Part shown: positions 6,396 to 13,946 of the stretch, one piece after another
How the letters are laid out: each line of letters opens with the position of its first letter
Numbering within the stretch: the first letter of the stretch is position 1
NCBI GenBank assembly: GCA_002342505.1
Contig: DDQB01000031.1
Coordinates: 4,647 to 19,305, forward strand
Direction: 5' to 3'
Length of the DNA: 14,659 bases
Source of the DNA: Acidaminococcaceae bacterium UBA2453
GTDB lineage: Bacteria > Bacillota > Negativicutes > Acidaminococcales > Acidaminococcaceae
Position numbers and translations under genes: made by a program
The notes under the pieces: generated by a model
Databases searched by the model: none
What the model was told of the DNA's origin: nothing
What the model saw: the letters and a program-made list of their open reading frames with translations, nothing else

Positions 6396-7610
6396 GTGTC
6401 TGAATTTGCTGTTCGTTCCAGCCTTTCCGGTTTAGAAGAATACGAAGTGGAAACCATAGAGGCTGATATTATTATCAATGCCAATGAGTCCAATTATCCG
6501 GTTCCGTCCCCGATTCAGGAGGAACTGGAAGAACGGACAAAAAACTTTACTTTTAACCGCTATCCGCCCATGAAGTGTGAAACTCTGTGCGGTTTGATTT
6601 CCGAAACCCTGGGCGTGGATATTGACAAGGTGCGCGTAGGCAACGGCTCCAGCGAATTGTTGCAGATGGCCTGCTATGCCTTTGGGGGCCAGGGACGGAA
6701 AATTGCTGTGCCGTATCCGTCCTTTTCCATGTACGGCGTGTACGCTCAGATGTCGGACAGCGAAGTGCTGCGCTACCCGCTGACCGTGGATGGTTTTCTG
6801 GATGCGGACGCAGTTATCTCATTTTGCACAGAAAACGAACCGGATCTGCTGATCATCAACAACCCCAACAATCCGACCGGTAACTATAATCCGCTGCCGG
6901 TCATTGAAAAAATTATAGCGAATGTAACATGTCCCATCATTGTGGACGAAGCGTACATGGAATTTGCACGGGGCGAAGGGGTGGATCCCCGGGATCTGCG
7001 GCCGCTGTCCCAGTTAAAACTGGTAGCAGGTTCCGCGCTGGCGCTGCTGAATAAATACAGTCATTTCCTGGTGTACCGCACTTTTTCCAAGGCGTACAGT
7101 CTGGCAGGTATGCGGGTAGGGTATTCCGTTGGCAGTATTACATTAAGCAAAATTTTAGGAAAAACGCTGCTGCCGTATCACGTCAATGCCTATTCGCTGA
7201 TGGCGGCGGAGGTGTGTTACCGGAACCGTGACGCGTTCCGCCAGCAGATAGAAGAGATTCGTTCCCAGCGGGAACTGATGATTGCGGAATTAAAGGAACT
7301 TGGCATGAAGGTGTGGCCGACTGAAACGAATTTTATCTGTTACTGCCCGGAAGGAAAGCTGCAGCAGGTGCTGGCTGATGCCTTTGATAAAAAATATGGT
7401 GTTTCGAATTATTCCCAGGCTACGAAAGCCGGGAAGATGATTTTTAAAAGCATGCTGGAAGAAAAAATCCTGCTGCGCGACTTTACAGAGCATCCGGTTT
7501 TGCAGGGATGCATCCGCCAGACCGTAGGTATTCCCGAAGAAAACGGAATCGTTATGAACCGCATCAAGAATCTTTGCAGGGAGTGGTTGGGAAATGAACA
7601 AATCAACTGA
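6396..7610 (+). CDS. hisC: Histidinol-phosphate aminotransferase
   Basis: HisC is a fold-type I PLP enzyme that converts imidazole-acetol phosphate and glutamate to histidinol phosphate. Visible residues are the NNPNNPTG asparagine motif, D184 and Y187 of VDEAYMEF, and the PLP-binding lysine K232 in FSKAYSLAGMRVGY. I chose GTG 6396 because AGAGG (6383-6387) lies 8 nt upstream and the protein then starts like other HisC; in-frame TTG 6366 and ATG 6375 have no ribosome binding site. At 404 residues it exceeds the usual 350-360. The extra length lies in an insertion before the lysine (around residues 192-222) and a second one in the C-terminal domain (around YGVSNYSQATKAGKMIF). It overlaps hisB by 17 nt. 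An aromatic aminotransferase side activity is possible, as in other HisC-like enzymes. Confidence 0.93.
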   Translation: MSEFAVRSSLSGLEEYEVETIEADIIINANESNYPVPSPIQEELEERTKNFTFNRYPPMKCETLCGLISETLGVDIDKVRVGNGSSELLQMACYAFGGQGRKIAVPYPSFSMYGVYAQMSDSEVLRYPLTVDGFLDADAVISFCTENEPDLLIINNPNNPTGNYNPLPVIEKIIANVTCPIIVDEAYMEFARGEGVDPRDLRPLSQLKLVAGSALALLNKYSHFLVYRTFSKAYSLAGMRVGYSVGSITLSKILGKTLLPYHVNAYSLMAAEVCYRNRDAFRQQIEEIRSQRELMIAELKELGMKVWPTETNFICYCPEGKLQQVLADAFDKKYGVSNYSQATKAGKMIFKSMLEEKILLRDFTEHPVLQGCIRQTVGIPEENGIVMNRIKNLCREWLGNEQIN

Positions 7611-8205
7611 AATAAAAAAGCCGCGCGTTGCGAAAATTGAACGGAATACGGCAGAGACGCAGGTTAGCGTGTCGCTGGATCTGGACGGGGAAGGCAAATG
7701 CGTCATCGACACCGGCATCGGGTTTCTGGATCACATGCTGACGCTGCTGGCTAAGCACGGCTTTATGGATTTAACGGTAAAAGCCAAAGGGGATTTGGAC
7801 GTGGACAGTCATCACACGGTGGAAGACATTGGCATCGTGTTGGGGCTGGCGATGAAAGAAGCGTTAGGAGATAAAGCCGGTATCCATCGTTACGGAAACT
7901 GCTTCATCCCTATGGACGAAACGCTTGCGCAGGTCTGCCTTGATTTTTCCGGCCGTCCCTTTTTAGTATTTGACGCTGCGGTTCCCAAGGTGCAGTTAGG
8001 AAATTACGAAGCAGAGATGACGGAAGAATTTTTCCGGGCCGTGGCTATGAACTGCGGACTGACGCTGCACATCCGTGTGCTGTATGGCAGCAATGTCCAT
8101 CACATCATTGAAGCAATTTTCAAAGCCTTTGCCCGGGCCGTGGCCGAAGCGACAGCATCCGACCCGCGGGTAAAGGGCGTTATGAGCAGTAAAGGCGTAT
8201 TGTAA
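7594..8205 (+). CDS. hisB: Imidazoleglycerol-phosphate dehydratase
   Basis: HisB removes water from imidazole glycerol phosphate to give imidazole acetol phosphate, the sixth step. The 203-residue protein is the monofunctional form: there is no N-terminal histidinol-phosphate phosphatase domain as in E. coli. The manganese-binding histidine motifs of both half-repeats are present: D46-H47-M48, DSHHTVED (71-78) and VHHIIEAIF (H169, H170, E173). AGGGAG (7578-7583) precedes ATG 7594 by 10 nt, inside the end of hisC, so the two genes are probably translationally coupled. A 93-nt gap follows before hisH, in which I see no convincing terminator or promoter. Confidence 0.97.
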   Translation: MNKSTEIKKPRVAKIERNTAETQVSVSLDLDGEGKCVIDTGIGFLDHMLTLLAKHGFMDLTVKAKGDLDVDSHHTVEDIGIVLGLAMKEALGDKAGIHRYGNCFIPMDETLAQVCLDFSGRPFLVFDAAVPKVQLGNYEAEMTEEFFRAVAMNCGLTLHIRVLYGSNVHHIIEAIFKAFARAVAEATASDPRVKGVMSSKGVL

Positions 8206-8298
8206 AAATATCGCTTTGCCGTGTTCTCCGCCATCGGGATCGGTATGGTATGAGGGGCGCGCCTTTTAAAAAGCAAAAATTTACAGGAGACAATGGCG

Positions 8299-8907
8299 AT
8301 GAGCAACCGAGATGTCGTAATTGTTGATTATGGGCTGGGCAATTTGCACAGCGTGAATAAAGCTGTGGCCGCGGTGGGAGGAAATCCGGTCATTACGGGT
8401 GATAAATCCGCCATCGCTGCTGCGGAAAAAGTAATTTTGCCGGGAGTGGGAGCCTTTGGCGACTGTATGGCGAATCTTGAACGGGCCGGGGTGATATCCG
8501 TACTGAAAGAATATATTGAGGCGGACAGACCTTTTCTGGGAATCTGTCTCGGCATGCAGGTGCTGTTTGAGGAAAGCGAAGAAGCTCCGGGAGTAAAAGG
8601 CCTGGGTGTCTTTCCGGGGAAAGTGGTCCTCATTCCCACAAAGCTGAAAGTTCCCCACATGGGATGGAACCGGCTGGAGCTGAAGACGCCGTGTCCGGTG
8701 TTGCTGGGCAGTGAAGGAAAGTATGTGTACTTTGTGCACAGTTACTGCTGCCAGCCAGAGGATCCGGCCCTGATTACATCCGTCTGCGATTACGGGACGG
8801 ATGTGACGGCCAGCATAGGCCGGGGAAATGTTTTCGGCGTCCAGTATCATCCCGAAAAATCCAGCGCGGTGGGACTGGAAATGCTGCAACGGTTTGTGGA
8901 GTTATAA
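8299..8907 (+). CDS. hisH: Imidazole glycerol phosphate synthase, glutaminase subunit HisH
   Basis: HisH is the class I glutamine amidotransferase half of IGP synthase; it makes ammonia and channels it to HisF. The 202-residue product has the nucleophile C83 in GICLGMQ and the rest of the triad H184 and E186 in QYHPEKS. The N-terminal VIVDYGLGNLHSV is typical. ATG 8299 is preferred because GGAG (8286-8289) is 9 nt upstream; ATG 8293, two codons earlier, is only 3 nt from it and adds just MA. The gene follows hisB after 93 nt and is separated from its partner hisF by hisA, a common Bacillota order. Confidence 0.96.
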   Translation: MSNRDVVIVDYGLGNLHSVNKAVAAVGGNPVITGDKSAIAAAEKVILPGVGAFGDCMANLERAGVISVLKEYIEADRPFLGICLGMQVLFEESEEAPGVKGLGVFPGKVVLIPTKLKVPHMGWNRLELKTPCPVLLGSEGKYVYFVHSYCCQPEDPALITSVCDYGTDVTASIGRGNVFGVQYHPEKSSAVGLEMLQRFVEL

Positions 8908-8952
8908 AAGCAGAAATTCTAATTTACATTTTTTCAGAAAGAAGTAATACAA

Positions 8953-9687
8953 ATGATTATATTTCCGGCAATTGATTTACGGAATGGAAAAGCAGTGCGC
9001 CTGGTGGAAGGCGATTTTAAACAGGAAACGGTGTATGCGGAAGATCCCGCGGCGGTAGCGGAACAGTTCCGCGAAGCCGGTGCGGAATTTTTGCATGTGG
9101 TGGATTTGGACGGCGCACTGGCGGGGGAAAGCCGTAATCTGGAAGTGATTCGGCGCATTCTGGCCAGCGCTGGCAATATGAAAGTGGAAGTGGGCGGCGG
9201 CGTACGCAGCCTGCAGGCAGTTTCCCGTCTGTTGGACATAGGCGTGACCCGCGTTATATTAGGCAGTCTGGCAGCGCGCAATCCGGCGGAAGTCCGGGAG
9301 ATCTGCAAATATTTTCCAGGACAGGCCGTTGCCGGCATAGATGCGAAAAACGGCGAAGTGGCCGTAGAAGGCTGGGGCGTGTCGGGCGGCATGAATTATC
9401 TGGAATTAGGTAAACGTATGGCGGAGATCGGTATTGAACATATTATATTCACCGATATCAGCCGGGACGGAAAGCTGCAGGGCGTGAACGTGGAAGCTAC
9501 GGCGGAACTGGCAAAAGCCAGCGGCGTAAAAGTCGTTGCAAGCGGAGGCGTGGCGTCCATTGCAGATATAAAAAAATTGATGGCGCGGGAGCAGGACGGT
9601 ATCGAAGGTGTCATCATCGGCAAGGCGTTGTACACCGGAAAGGTGGATCTGAAAGAAGCGCTGTCAGTGGCAAAAGGAAACGGATAA
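8953..9687 (+). CDS. hisA: ProFAR isomerase HisA
   Basis: HisA, a (beta/alpha)8-barrel enzyme, performs the Amadori rearrangement of ProFAR to PRFAR, step four. The 244 residues fit the family. Both catalytic aspartates are in place: D8 in FPAIDLRNGKAVRL and D130 in AGIDAKNG. The second phosphate-binding loop is in VVASGGVASIADI. The strong VDLDGA and DISRDG motifs are HisA-like and distinguish it from its paralogue HisF. The ribosome binding site is weak (AGAAAGAAG at about 8937-8945) before ATG 8953. A 45-nt AT-rich gap follows hisH, and a 129-nt gap follows before hisF. Confidence 0.96.
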   Translation: MIIFPAIDLRNGKAVRLVEGDFKQETVYAEDPAAVAEQFREAGAEFLHVVDLDGALAGESRNLEVIRRILASAGNMKVEVGGGVRSLQAVSRLLDIGVTRVILGSLAARNPAEVREICKYFPGQAVAGIDAKNGEVAVEGWGVSGGMNYLELGKRMAEIGIEHIIFTDISRDGKLQGVNVEATAELAKASGVKVVASGGVASIADIKKLMAREQDGIEGVIIGKALYTGKVDLKEALSVAKGNG

Positions 9688-9717
9688 AATTCCGGATGAA
9701 ACAGGAATTAAACAGCA

Positions 9718-9743
9718 GCAGCCAAGGGTGGCCGCTAATTTTT
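9718..9743 (+). terminator. Weak hairpin plus T-run in the hisA-hisF gap, possible attenuator
   Basis: GC-A-GCCA (9718-9724) can pair with TGGC-C-GC (9729-9735) as six base pairs with one internal A/C mismatch around an AGGG loop. Three nt later comes TTTTT (9739-9743). The stem is short and imperfect, so at most partial termination is expected. It precedes the candidate promoter at 9794-9802. Confidence 0.25.
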
Positions 9744-9793
9744 GAAATTATTGCGAAATTGCGTGGCTATGCATGGTTACGCTCGGTGTAGTT

Positions 9794-9802
9794 TGCTATA
9801 AT
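9794..9802 (+). promoter_or_regulatory. Candidate internal extended -10 promoter before hisF
   Basis: TGCTATAAT is a consensus extended -10 (TG at 9794-9795, TATAAT at 9797-9802). The 17-nt-spaced -35 position holds only a poor TGGTTA (9774-9779), which an extended -10 can tolerate. The predicted start near 9809 would fall inside the hisF ribosome binding site AGAGGG (9805-9810), so transcripts would have almost no leader. This makes the promoter interpretation uncertain. Confidence 0.35.
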
Positions 9803-9816
9803 AAAGAGGGAACAGT

Positions 9817-10575
9817 ATGCTGACCAAACGGATCATTCCCTGCCTTGATGTGAAAGAAGGGCGGGTCGTAAAAGGCACAAATTTTATAGGGCTGCGGGAT
9901 GCGGGAGACCCGGTGGAACTGGCGTCGCTGTATGACAGGGAAGGCGCGGACGAGCTGGTGTTTCTGGACATTACCGCCAGCGTGGAGAAACGGAAATCCA
10001 TGTTAGATGTAATCAACCGCACGGCAGGTCAGGCTTTTATGCCTCTCACTGTAGGCGGCGGCATCAGTACCGTGGAAGATATCCGCAACTGCCTGAACGC
10101 CGGCGCGGACAAGACGTCGCTGAATACGGCTGCGGTGAAAAACCCGGATCTGATTGCACGGGGCGCCGAATTGTTCGGCAGTCAGTGCATCGTACTGGCG
10201 GTGGATGCAAAACGCTGCGGCACGGACCGTTGGGAAATTTATGTAAACGGCGGACGCACGCCTACCGGTATCGACTGCCTGGAATGGGTAAAAAAAGCCG
10301 TCGGGCTGGGAGCCGGTGAAATATTGCTTACCAGCATGGATGCGGACGGAACCAAAAACGGATACGATATCCCATTGACAAGGGCTGTGGCCGAAGCCGT
10401 GAATGTGCCTGTAATCGCCAGCGGCGGCGCCGGTACGCTGGAGCATTTTTACGATGTACTGACGGTGGGCAAGGCGGATGCGGTGCTGGCAGCTTCGGTG
10501 TTCCATTACAAAACGTTTACGATTCAACAGGTGAAGCAATACCTGCGAGACAAAGGGGTAGAGGTGAGACTGTAA
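9817..10575 (+). CDS. hisF: Imidazole glycerol phosphate synthase, cyclase subunit HisF
   Basis: HisF is the barrel subunit of IGP synthase. It uses ammonia from HisH to turn PRFAR into imidazole glycerol phosphate and AICAR, which feeds purine synthesis. The 252-residue protein has the catalytic pair D11 (RIIPCLDVKEGRVVKG) and D130 (VLAVDAKR), plus the TPTGIDCLEWV and TSMDADGTKNGYD segments characteristic of HisF. AGAGGG (9805-9810) is 6 nt before ATG 9817. The stop overlaps the hisIE start in TAATG, suggesting coupled translation. A 129-nt gap separates it from hisA, the longest inside the operon, with a possible internal promoter. Confidence 0.97.
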   Translation: MLTKRIIPCLDVKEGRVVKGTNFIGLRDAGDPVELASLYDREGADELVFLDITASVEKRKSMLDVINRTAGQAFMPLTVGGGISTVEDIRNCLNAGADKTSLNTAAVKNPDLIARGAELFGSQCIVLAVDAKRCGTDRWEIYVNGGRTPTGIDCLEWVKKAVGLGAGEILLTSMDADGTKNGYDIPLTRAVAEAVNVPVIASGGAGTLEHFYDVLTVGKADAVLAASVFHYKTFTIQQVKQYLRDKGVEVRL

Positions 10576-11249
10576 TGAAAATTGATGTAACGAATCTGAA
10601 ATTTGATGACAAGGGTTTGATTCCTGCCATCGTGCAGGATGTGTACAGCGATGAAGTATTGATGCTGGCCTATATGAACGGCGAAAGTCTGGCGAAAACG
10701 GTGGAAACAGGGTACACCTGGTTCTGGAGCCGCAGCCGTCAGGAGTTGTGGAACAAGGGAGCTACCAGCGGGCACCTGCAGAAGGTGGCGTCCATTTCGT
10801 ATGACTGTGATGGCGACGCGCTGCTGGTGAAAGTGGACCAGACCGGCGCAGCCTGTCATACGGGGCATCATTCCTGTTTCTTCAATCCGCTGTGGAACGA
10901 AGGGGAAGGTAAGAACCTGCCCGTGCCGGAACCGGACAACGAAAGTATTTACGGCGTGCTGGCCGAACTGTACCGGGTGATTTTGTACAAACGGGAACAC
11001 GGCGGCGAAAAGAGCTACACCAAGTACCTGTTCATGAAAGGGCAGGATAAGATTCTGAAGAAGGTGGGCGAGGAATCGGCGGAAACGATCATCGCTTCCA
11101 AGAACAATAGCCGTCAGGAAGTAATTTACGAAATGAGCGACCTGTGGTATCACTGCATGGTGCTGCTGGCGTACCACGGTATTTCCCCGGCAGAATTGCT
11201 GCAGGAACTTTCCGGAAGAAGGTCGAAGGAGAATAACAGCAAATATTGA
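10575..11249 (+). CDS. hisIE: Bifunctional phosphoribosyl-AMP cyclohydrolase / phosphoribosyl-ATP pyrophosphatase
   Basis: This fused enzyme carries out steps two and three: the C-terminal HisE domain hydrolyses PR-ATP to PR-AMP and PPi, and the N-terminal HisI domain opens the adenine ring. In HisI (about residues 1-115) the metal sites are DCDGD (77-81) and cysteines C78, C94 and C101, with the 16- and 7-residue spacing seen in archaeal HisI. The HisE domain (about 130-215) is a helical MazG-like fold with SYTKYLFMKGQDKILKKVGEE and an EMSDLWYH helix. The length of 224 residues fits fused HisIE. GAGGTGAG (10561-10568) overlaps the end of hisF. The stop is only 6 nt before the terminator-like hairpin at 11256. 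Confidence 0.96.
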   Translation: MKIDVTNLKFDDKGLIPAIVQDVYSDEVLMLAYMNGESLAKTVETGYTWFWSRSRQELWNKGATSGHLQKVASISYDCDGDALLVKVDQTGAACHTGHHSCFFNPLWNEGEGKNLPVPEPDNESIYGVLAELYRVILYKREHGGEKSYTKYLFMKGQDKILKKVGEESAETIIASKNNSRQEVIYEMSDLWYHCMVLLAYHGISPAELLQELSGRRSKENNSKY

Positions 11250-11255
11250 TTTGTT

Positions 11256-11291
11256 CCGGGCTTTTTGCATTGCAGAAAGTCCGGTTTTGTT
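11256..11291 (+). terminator. Strong terminator-like hairpin between hisIE and the pyrophosphatase gene
   Basis: CCGGGCTTTTTGC (11256-11268) pairs with GCAGAAAGTCCGG (11272-11284) along all 13 positions, including two G-U pairs, around an ATT loop. TTTTGTT follows at 11285-11291. It begins 6 nt after the hisIE stop, as expected for the end of the his operon. The ribosome binding site of the next gene begins at 11292, so no promoter fits between them and some read-through or leader function is implied. Confidence 0.8.
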
Positions 11292-11304
11292 AGGGGAGGC
11301 AGTT

Positions 11305-12942
11305 ATGGATAAACCGGTTCTTATCATCGGGCATCAGCATCCGGACACGGATTCGGTCTGCTCGGCTATTGCGTATGCGTACCTGAAAAAACAGATGGGA
11401 TGGAATGCGGAGCCGGCCCGGGCAGGCAAGCTGAACCCGGAAACGGTGTTTGTGCTGGATTATTTTAACATTCCGGCGCCCCGGCTGATCAATTATTTTT
11501 ATCCGTCCCTGGAAGATATAAAGCTGATGCAGGCGCCCGCCGTAGGCATGCAGGCAACGCTGCGGGAAGTGGGGAAACTGTTTGTGGAAAATCCGCGGCT
11601 GAAATCCGTGCCGGTGCTGGACGAGGAGGGAAGCGTGGCCGGTATTGTAACGGTAGGAGATCTGGCCAAGCGGTATTACGAAGAAGAATCCATCAAGGAG
11701 CTGGAAGACGGTTCCGCCAGTTATGACAATATTGTCAGCACGCTGGAAGGCAAACTGCTTTGCGGGGATATAGCAAAAACATTTTCCGGTAAAATCAAGC
11801 TGGGCGCGTCGCAGGTGAAAACCATCCTGTCGGATGTGGCGCCGGGGGATATGATTATTTTGGGCGACCGGGAAGATGTACAGAAGGAATTGCTCAGCAT
11901 CGGCAGCGTCTGCCTGGTCCTGACCCGGAATACCGCTGTTTCGGAAGAAATTATCCGGCTGGCGGAGGCAAAGGACGATGTAATCATCGTTACTCCGTTT
12001 GACAGTTACCGCACGGCGCGGCTTATCAACCAGAGTATTCCCGCGAGCCTGTTAATGACGTCGCCGGTAGTATGCTTTAATGAGACAGATCTGCTTGCGG
12101 ATGTGAAAGAAAAAATTTTGTCTGCCAAGTATGTAACGTATCCCGTGCTGCGGCAGGGAAAATATATTGGGATCATCGACCGGGGCATGATGCTGGAACC
12201 GGAACGGCAGCAGGTCATTCTGGTGGATCACAACGAGCGGAGCCAGGCGGTGGAAGGTATTGAAGAAACGCAGATTCTGGAGATCATCGATCATCACAGG
12301 CTGGGCGGCCTTACCACCGGCGCGCCCATTTATATCCGCCAGGAGCCGGTGGGCTCCACAGCTACGATTATCGCTAACATGATGTGGAACCATGATATTG
12401 GCATGCCGCCTTCTATTGCGGGTATTCTGTTTGCCGCAATGGTTTCGGATACGCTGTATTTCCGTTCTCCGACTACTACGGAAGCGGACCGGACTGCGGC
12501 GAAGCGGCTGGCGGTGCAGGCGGGCATTGAAGATCCGGAGGCGTTTGCCATGCAGCTGCTGCGGGCGGGCAGTGTGTTGAACACCATGGCTCCGGCGGAT
12601 ATCATCCGCAATGATTTCAAGGAATTTGATTTCGGGGACGTGCGGGTGACGGTGAGCCAGATCAACATCATGGACCGGCAGCTGGCGCTGGAAAAATTAC
12701 CGGAACTGCAACAGGCGCTGGATGCATTCCGGGAGCATGAAAAGTATGATATGTCACTGCTGATGGTGACAGATGTATTGGGCGAAGCTACGGATCTGCT
12801 GGAGTCTGGCAGCCGGGATGGTTTGCTGGACCTGGCTTTCGGCGCGCGTGATAAGGCAGGGTACTACCACCTGTCGGGTGTGCTGAGCCGGAAGAAGCAG
12901 GTGATTCCGCCCCTGACGGAAGCGTTTAAGAAAGTGGAATGA
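11305..12942 (+). CDS. ppaC: Manganese-dependent inorganic pyrophosphatase with CBS and DRTGG domains
   Basis: This is a family II (DHH) cytoplasmic pyrophosphatase, PPi to 2 Pi, with a nucleotide-sensing insert. The DHH domain begins GHQHPDTDS (metal ligands H10, D14, D16), is interrupted by CBS1 (about 70-135), a DRTGG domain (about 160-250) and CBS2 (about 250-300), then resumes with V-D308-H309 and I-D329-H330-H331-R332. The DHHA2 domain ends with the substrate loop S528-R-K-K-Q532. The 545 residues match CBS-DRTGG enzymes, which are inhibited by AMP/ADP and activated by ATP or diadenosine polyphosphates. AGGGGAGG (11292-11299) fixes ATG 11305; TTG 11251 lies upstream of the hairpin and is rejected. 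It follows hisIE by 55 nt, and two his enzymes release PPi, so a link is plausible but inferred. Confidence 0.95.
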   Translation: MDKPVLIIGHQHPDTDSVCSAIAYAYLKKQMGWNAEPARAGKLNPETVFVLDYFNIPAPRLINYFYPSLEDIKLMQAPAVGMQATLREVGKLFVENPRLKSVPVLDEEGSVAGIVTVGDLAKRYYEEESIKELEDGSASYDNIVSTLEGKLLCGDIAKTFSGKIKLGASQVKTILSDVAPGDMIILGDREDVQKELLSIGSVCLVLTRNTAVSEEIIRLAEAKDDVIIVTPFDSYRTARLINQSIPASLLMTSPVVCFNETDLLADVKEKILSAKYVTYPVLRQGKYIGIIDRGMMLEPERQQVILVDHNERSQAVEGIEETQILEIIDHHRLGGLTTGAPIYIRQEPVGSTATIIANMMWNHDIGMPPSIAGILFAAMVSDTLYFRSPTTTEADRTAAKRLAVQAGIEDPEAFAMQLLRAGSVLNTMAPADIIRNDFKEFDFGDVRVTVSQINIMDRQLALEKLPELQQALDAFREHEKYDMSLLMVTDVLGEATDLLESGSRDGLLDLAFGARDKAGYYHLSGVLSRKKQVIPPLTEAFKKVE

Positions 12943-13023
12943 GGAGAATCGGATAAACTTGCAGATATGGTAAGAATGATTTTTTTGCAAAAGTCTGAAA
13001 GAAATTGGAATTAAGGGATTTTT

Positions 13024-13932
13024 ATGAAGCATTACATGTGTTTTGATATTGGCGGCACCAGTGTAAAATATGGCGTGGCCGAAGAAAACGGAAATCTTCT
13101 TTGCAAGGGAGAGATTCCCAATAAAATTATAAATACAGGCGTGGATGGGCTGGTGGAAGACCTGGCTGCCACGACGGAACAATACCGAAAAGAATACAGT
13201 CTGTATGGGATTGCAGTTTCTACTGCAGGCGTTGTGGAGCCCGGGCAGGGTTTAATTTTGTATGCGCCGAAATATTTTCCGGGTTATCCGGGAACGGTGC
13301 TGGCGGAACGGTTGGAAAAACGTTGCGGCCTTCCCTGTACGGTGGAAAACGACGTGAACGCGGCTGCGCTGGGTGAATACTGGCTGGGTGCAGGGCGCGG
13401 TGCGAAATCGCTGTTTTGCATTACCGTCGGGACCGGCATCGGCGGCTGCGCGATTTTGGATGGCCGAGTGATCCATGGGGCTGCCTGCTTCGGCGGAGAA
13501 GCGGGACTGCAGCACATTACGCCGGAAAGTACGTGGGAAGAGATGGCGTCCACGCGGGCGCTGATTCGTAATGTGGCGGCGTCAAAAGGATTGCCGGAAA
13601 CCGATCTGGACGGAAGGAAAATTTTTGCTATGGCAAAAACAGGCGACACAGACGCCGTGGCAGCCATTGCAAAGCAGATGGATGATCTTGCGACAGGTAT
13701 TGTTAATATCTGTTACATTTTAAATCCGGAACGAATCATTATCGGCGGCGGCATTGCGGCCCAGGAAGAATATTTGTATCCGTTGCTTGACAGTGCGCTG
13801 CGTAAAAAACTGTTCCCTCTGGTATATGACCGTCTGGCCCTTTGCTTTGCAACATTAAAAAACGACGCCGGGCTCATTGGCGCGTTGAAAAATTTCTTAT
13901 TGCGAAACAATCTTAATAATGGTAAGATGTAA
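13024..13932 (+). CDS. ROK-family sugar kinase without the zinc motif
   Basis: This 302-residue protein is a cytoplasmic ROK (repressor-ORF-kinase) ATP-dependent sugar kinase. The N-terminal phosphate loop DIGGTSVKYGV (8-18), catalytic D110 in VENDVNAAALGE, and the second phosphate loop TVGTGIGGCAIL (about 136-147) are all intact. There is no helix-turn-helix, so it is a kinase rather than a repressor. After GGEAGLQH (157-164) the usual CxCGxxGCxE zinc site is absent and replaced by TPESTWEEMAST; the histidine of the common GExGH motif is L162. Zinc-free ROK enzymes include beta-glucoside and N-acetylmannosamine kinase-like groups, but the substrate cannot be assigned. AAGGGA (13013-13018) precedes ATG 13024. 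The gap to ppaC is 81 nt with no visible terminator, so co-transcription is possible. Confidence 0.88.
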   Translation: MKHYMCFDIGGTSVKYGVAEENGNLLCKGEIPNKIINTGVDGLVEDLAATTEQYRKEYSLYGIAVSTAGVVEPGQGLILYAPKYFPGYPGTVLAERLEKRCGLPCTVENDVNAAALGEYWLGAGRGAKSLFCITVGTGIGGCAILDGRVIHGAACFGGEAGLQHITPESTWEEMASTRALIRNVAASKGLPETDLDGRKIFAMAKTGDTDAVAAIAKQMDDLATGIVNICYILNPERIIIGGGIAAQEEYLYPLLDSALRKKLFPLVYDRLALCFATLKNDAGLIGALKNFLLRNNLNNGKM

Positions 13933-13946
13933 TTCAGACAGTAGAA

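Noticed and set aside
8256..8263. GGCGCGCC palindrome in the hisB-hisH gap as a possible terminator
   Set aside because: A self-complementary 8-mer has no loop and cannot form a useful stem; the following TTTT is not enough for a terminator.
11251..11304. TTG start extending the pyrophosphatase by 18 residues
   Set aside because: It would encode the terminator hairpin, and the strong GGGGAGG before ATG 11305 fits a canonical family II start.
10524..11327. Long antisense frame of 267 codons opposite hisIE (and similar ones such as 4655-5374 and 8281-8889)
   Set aside because: They lie wholly opposite well-identified genes, have no recognisable domains and are explained by codon composition of the sense strand.
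12983..12992. TTTTGCAAAA palindrome between ppaC and the ROK gene
   Set aside because: Low-complexity and short; no paired hairpin with T-run and no convincing promoter around it.
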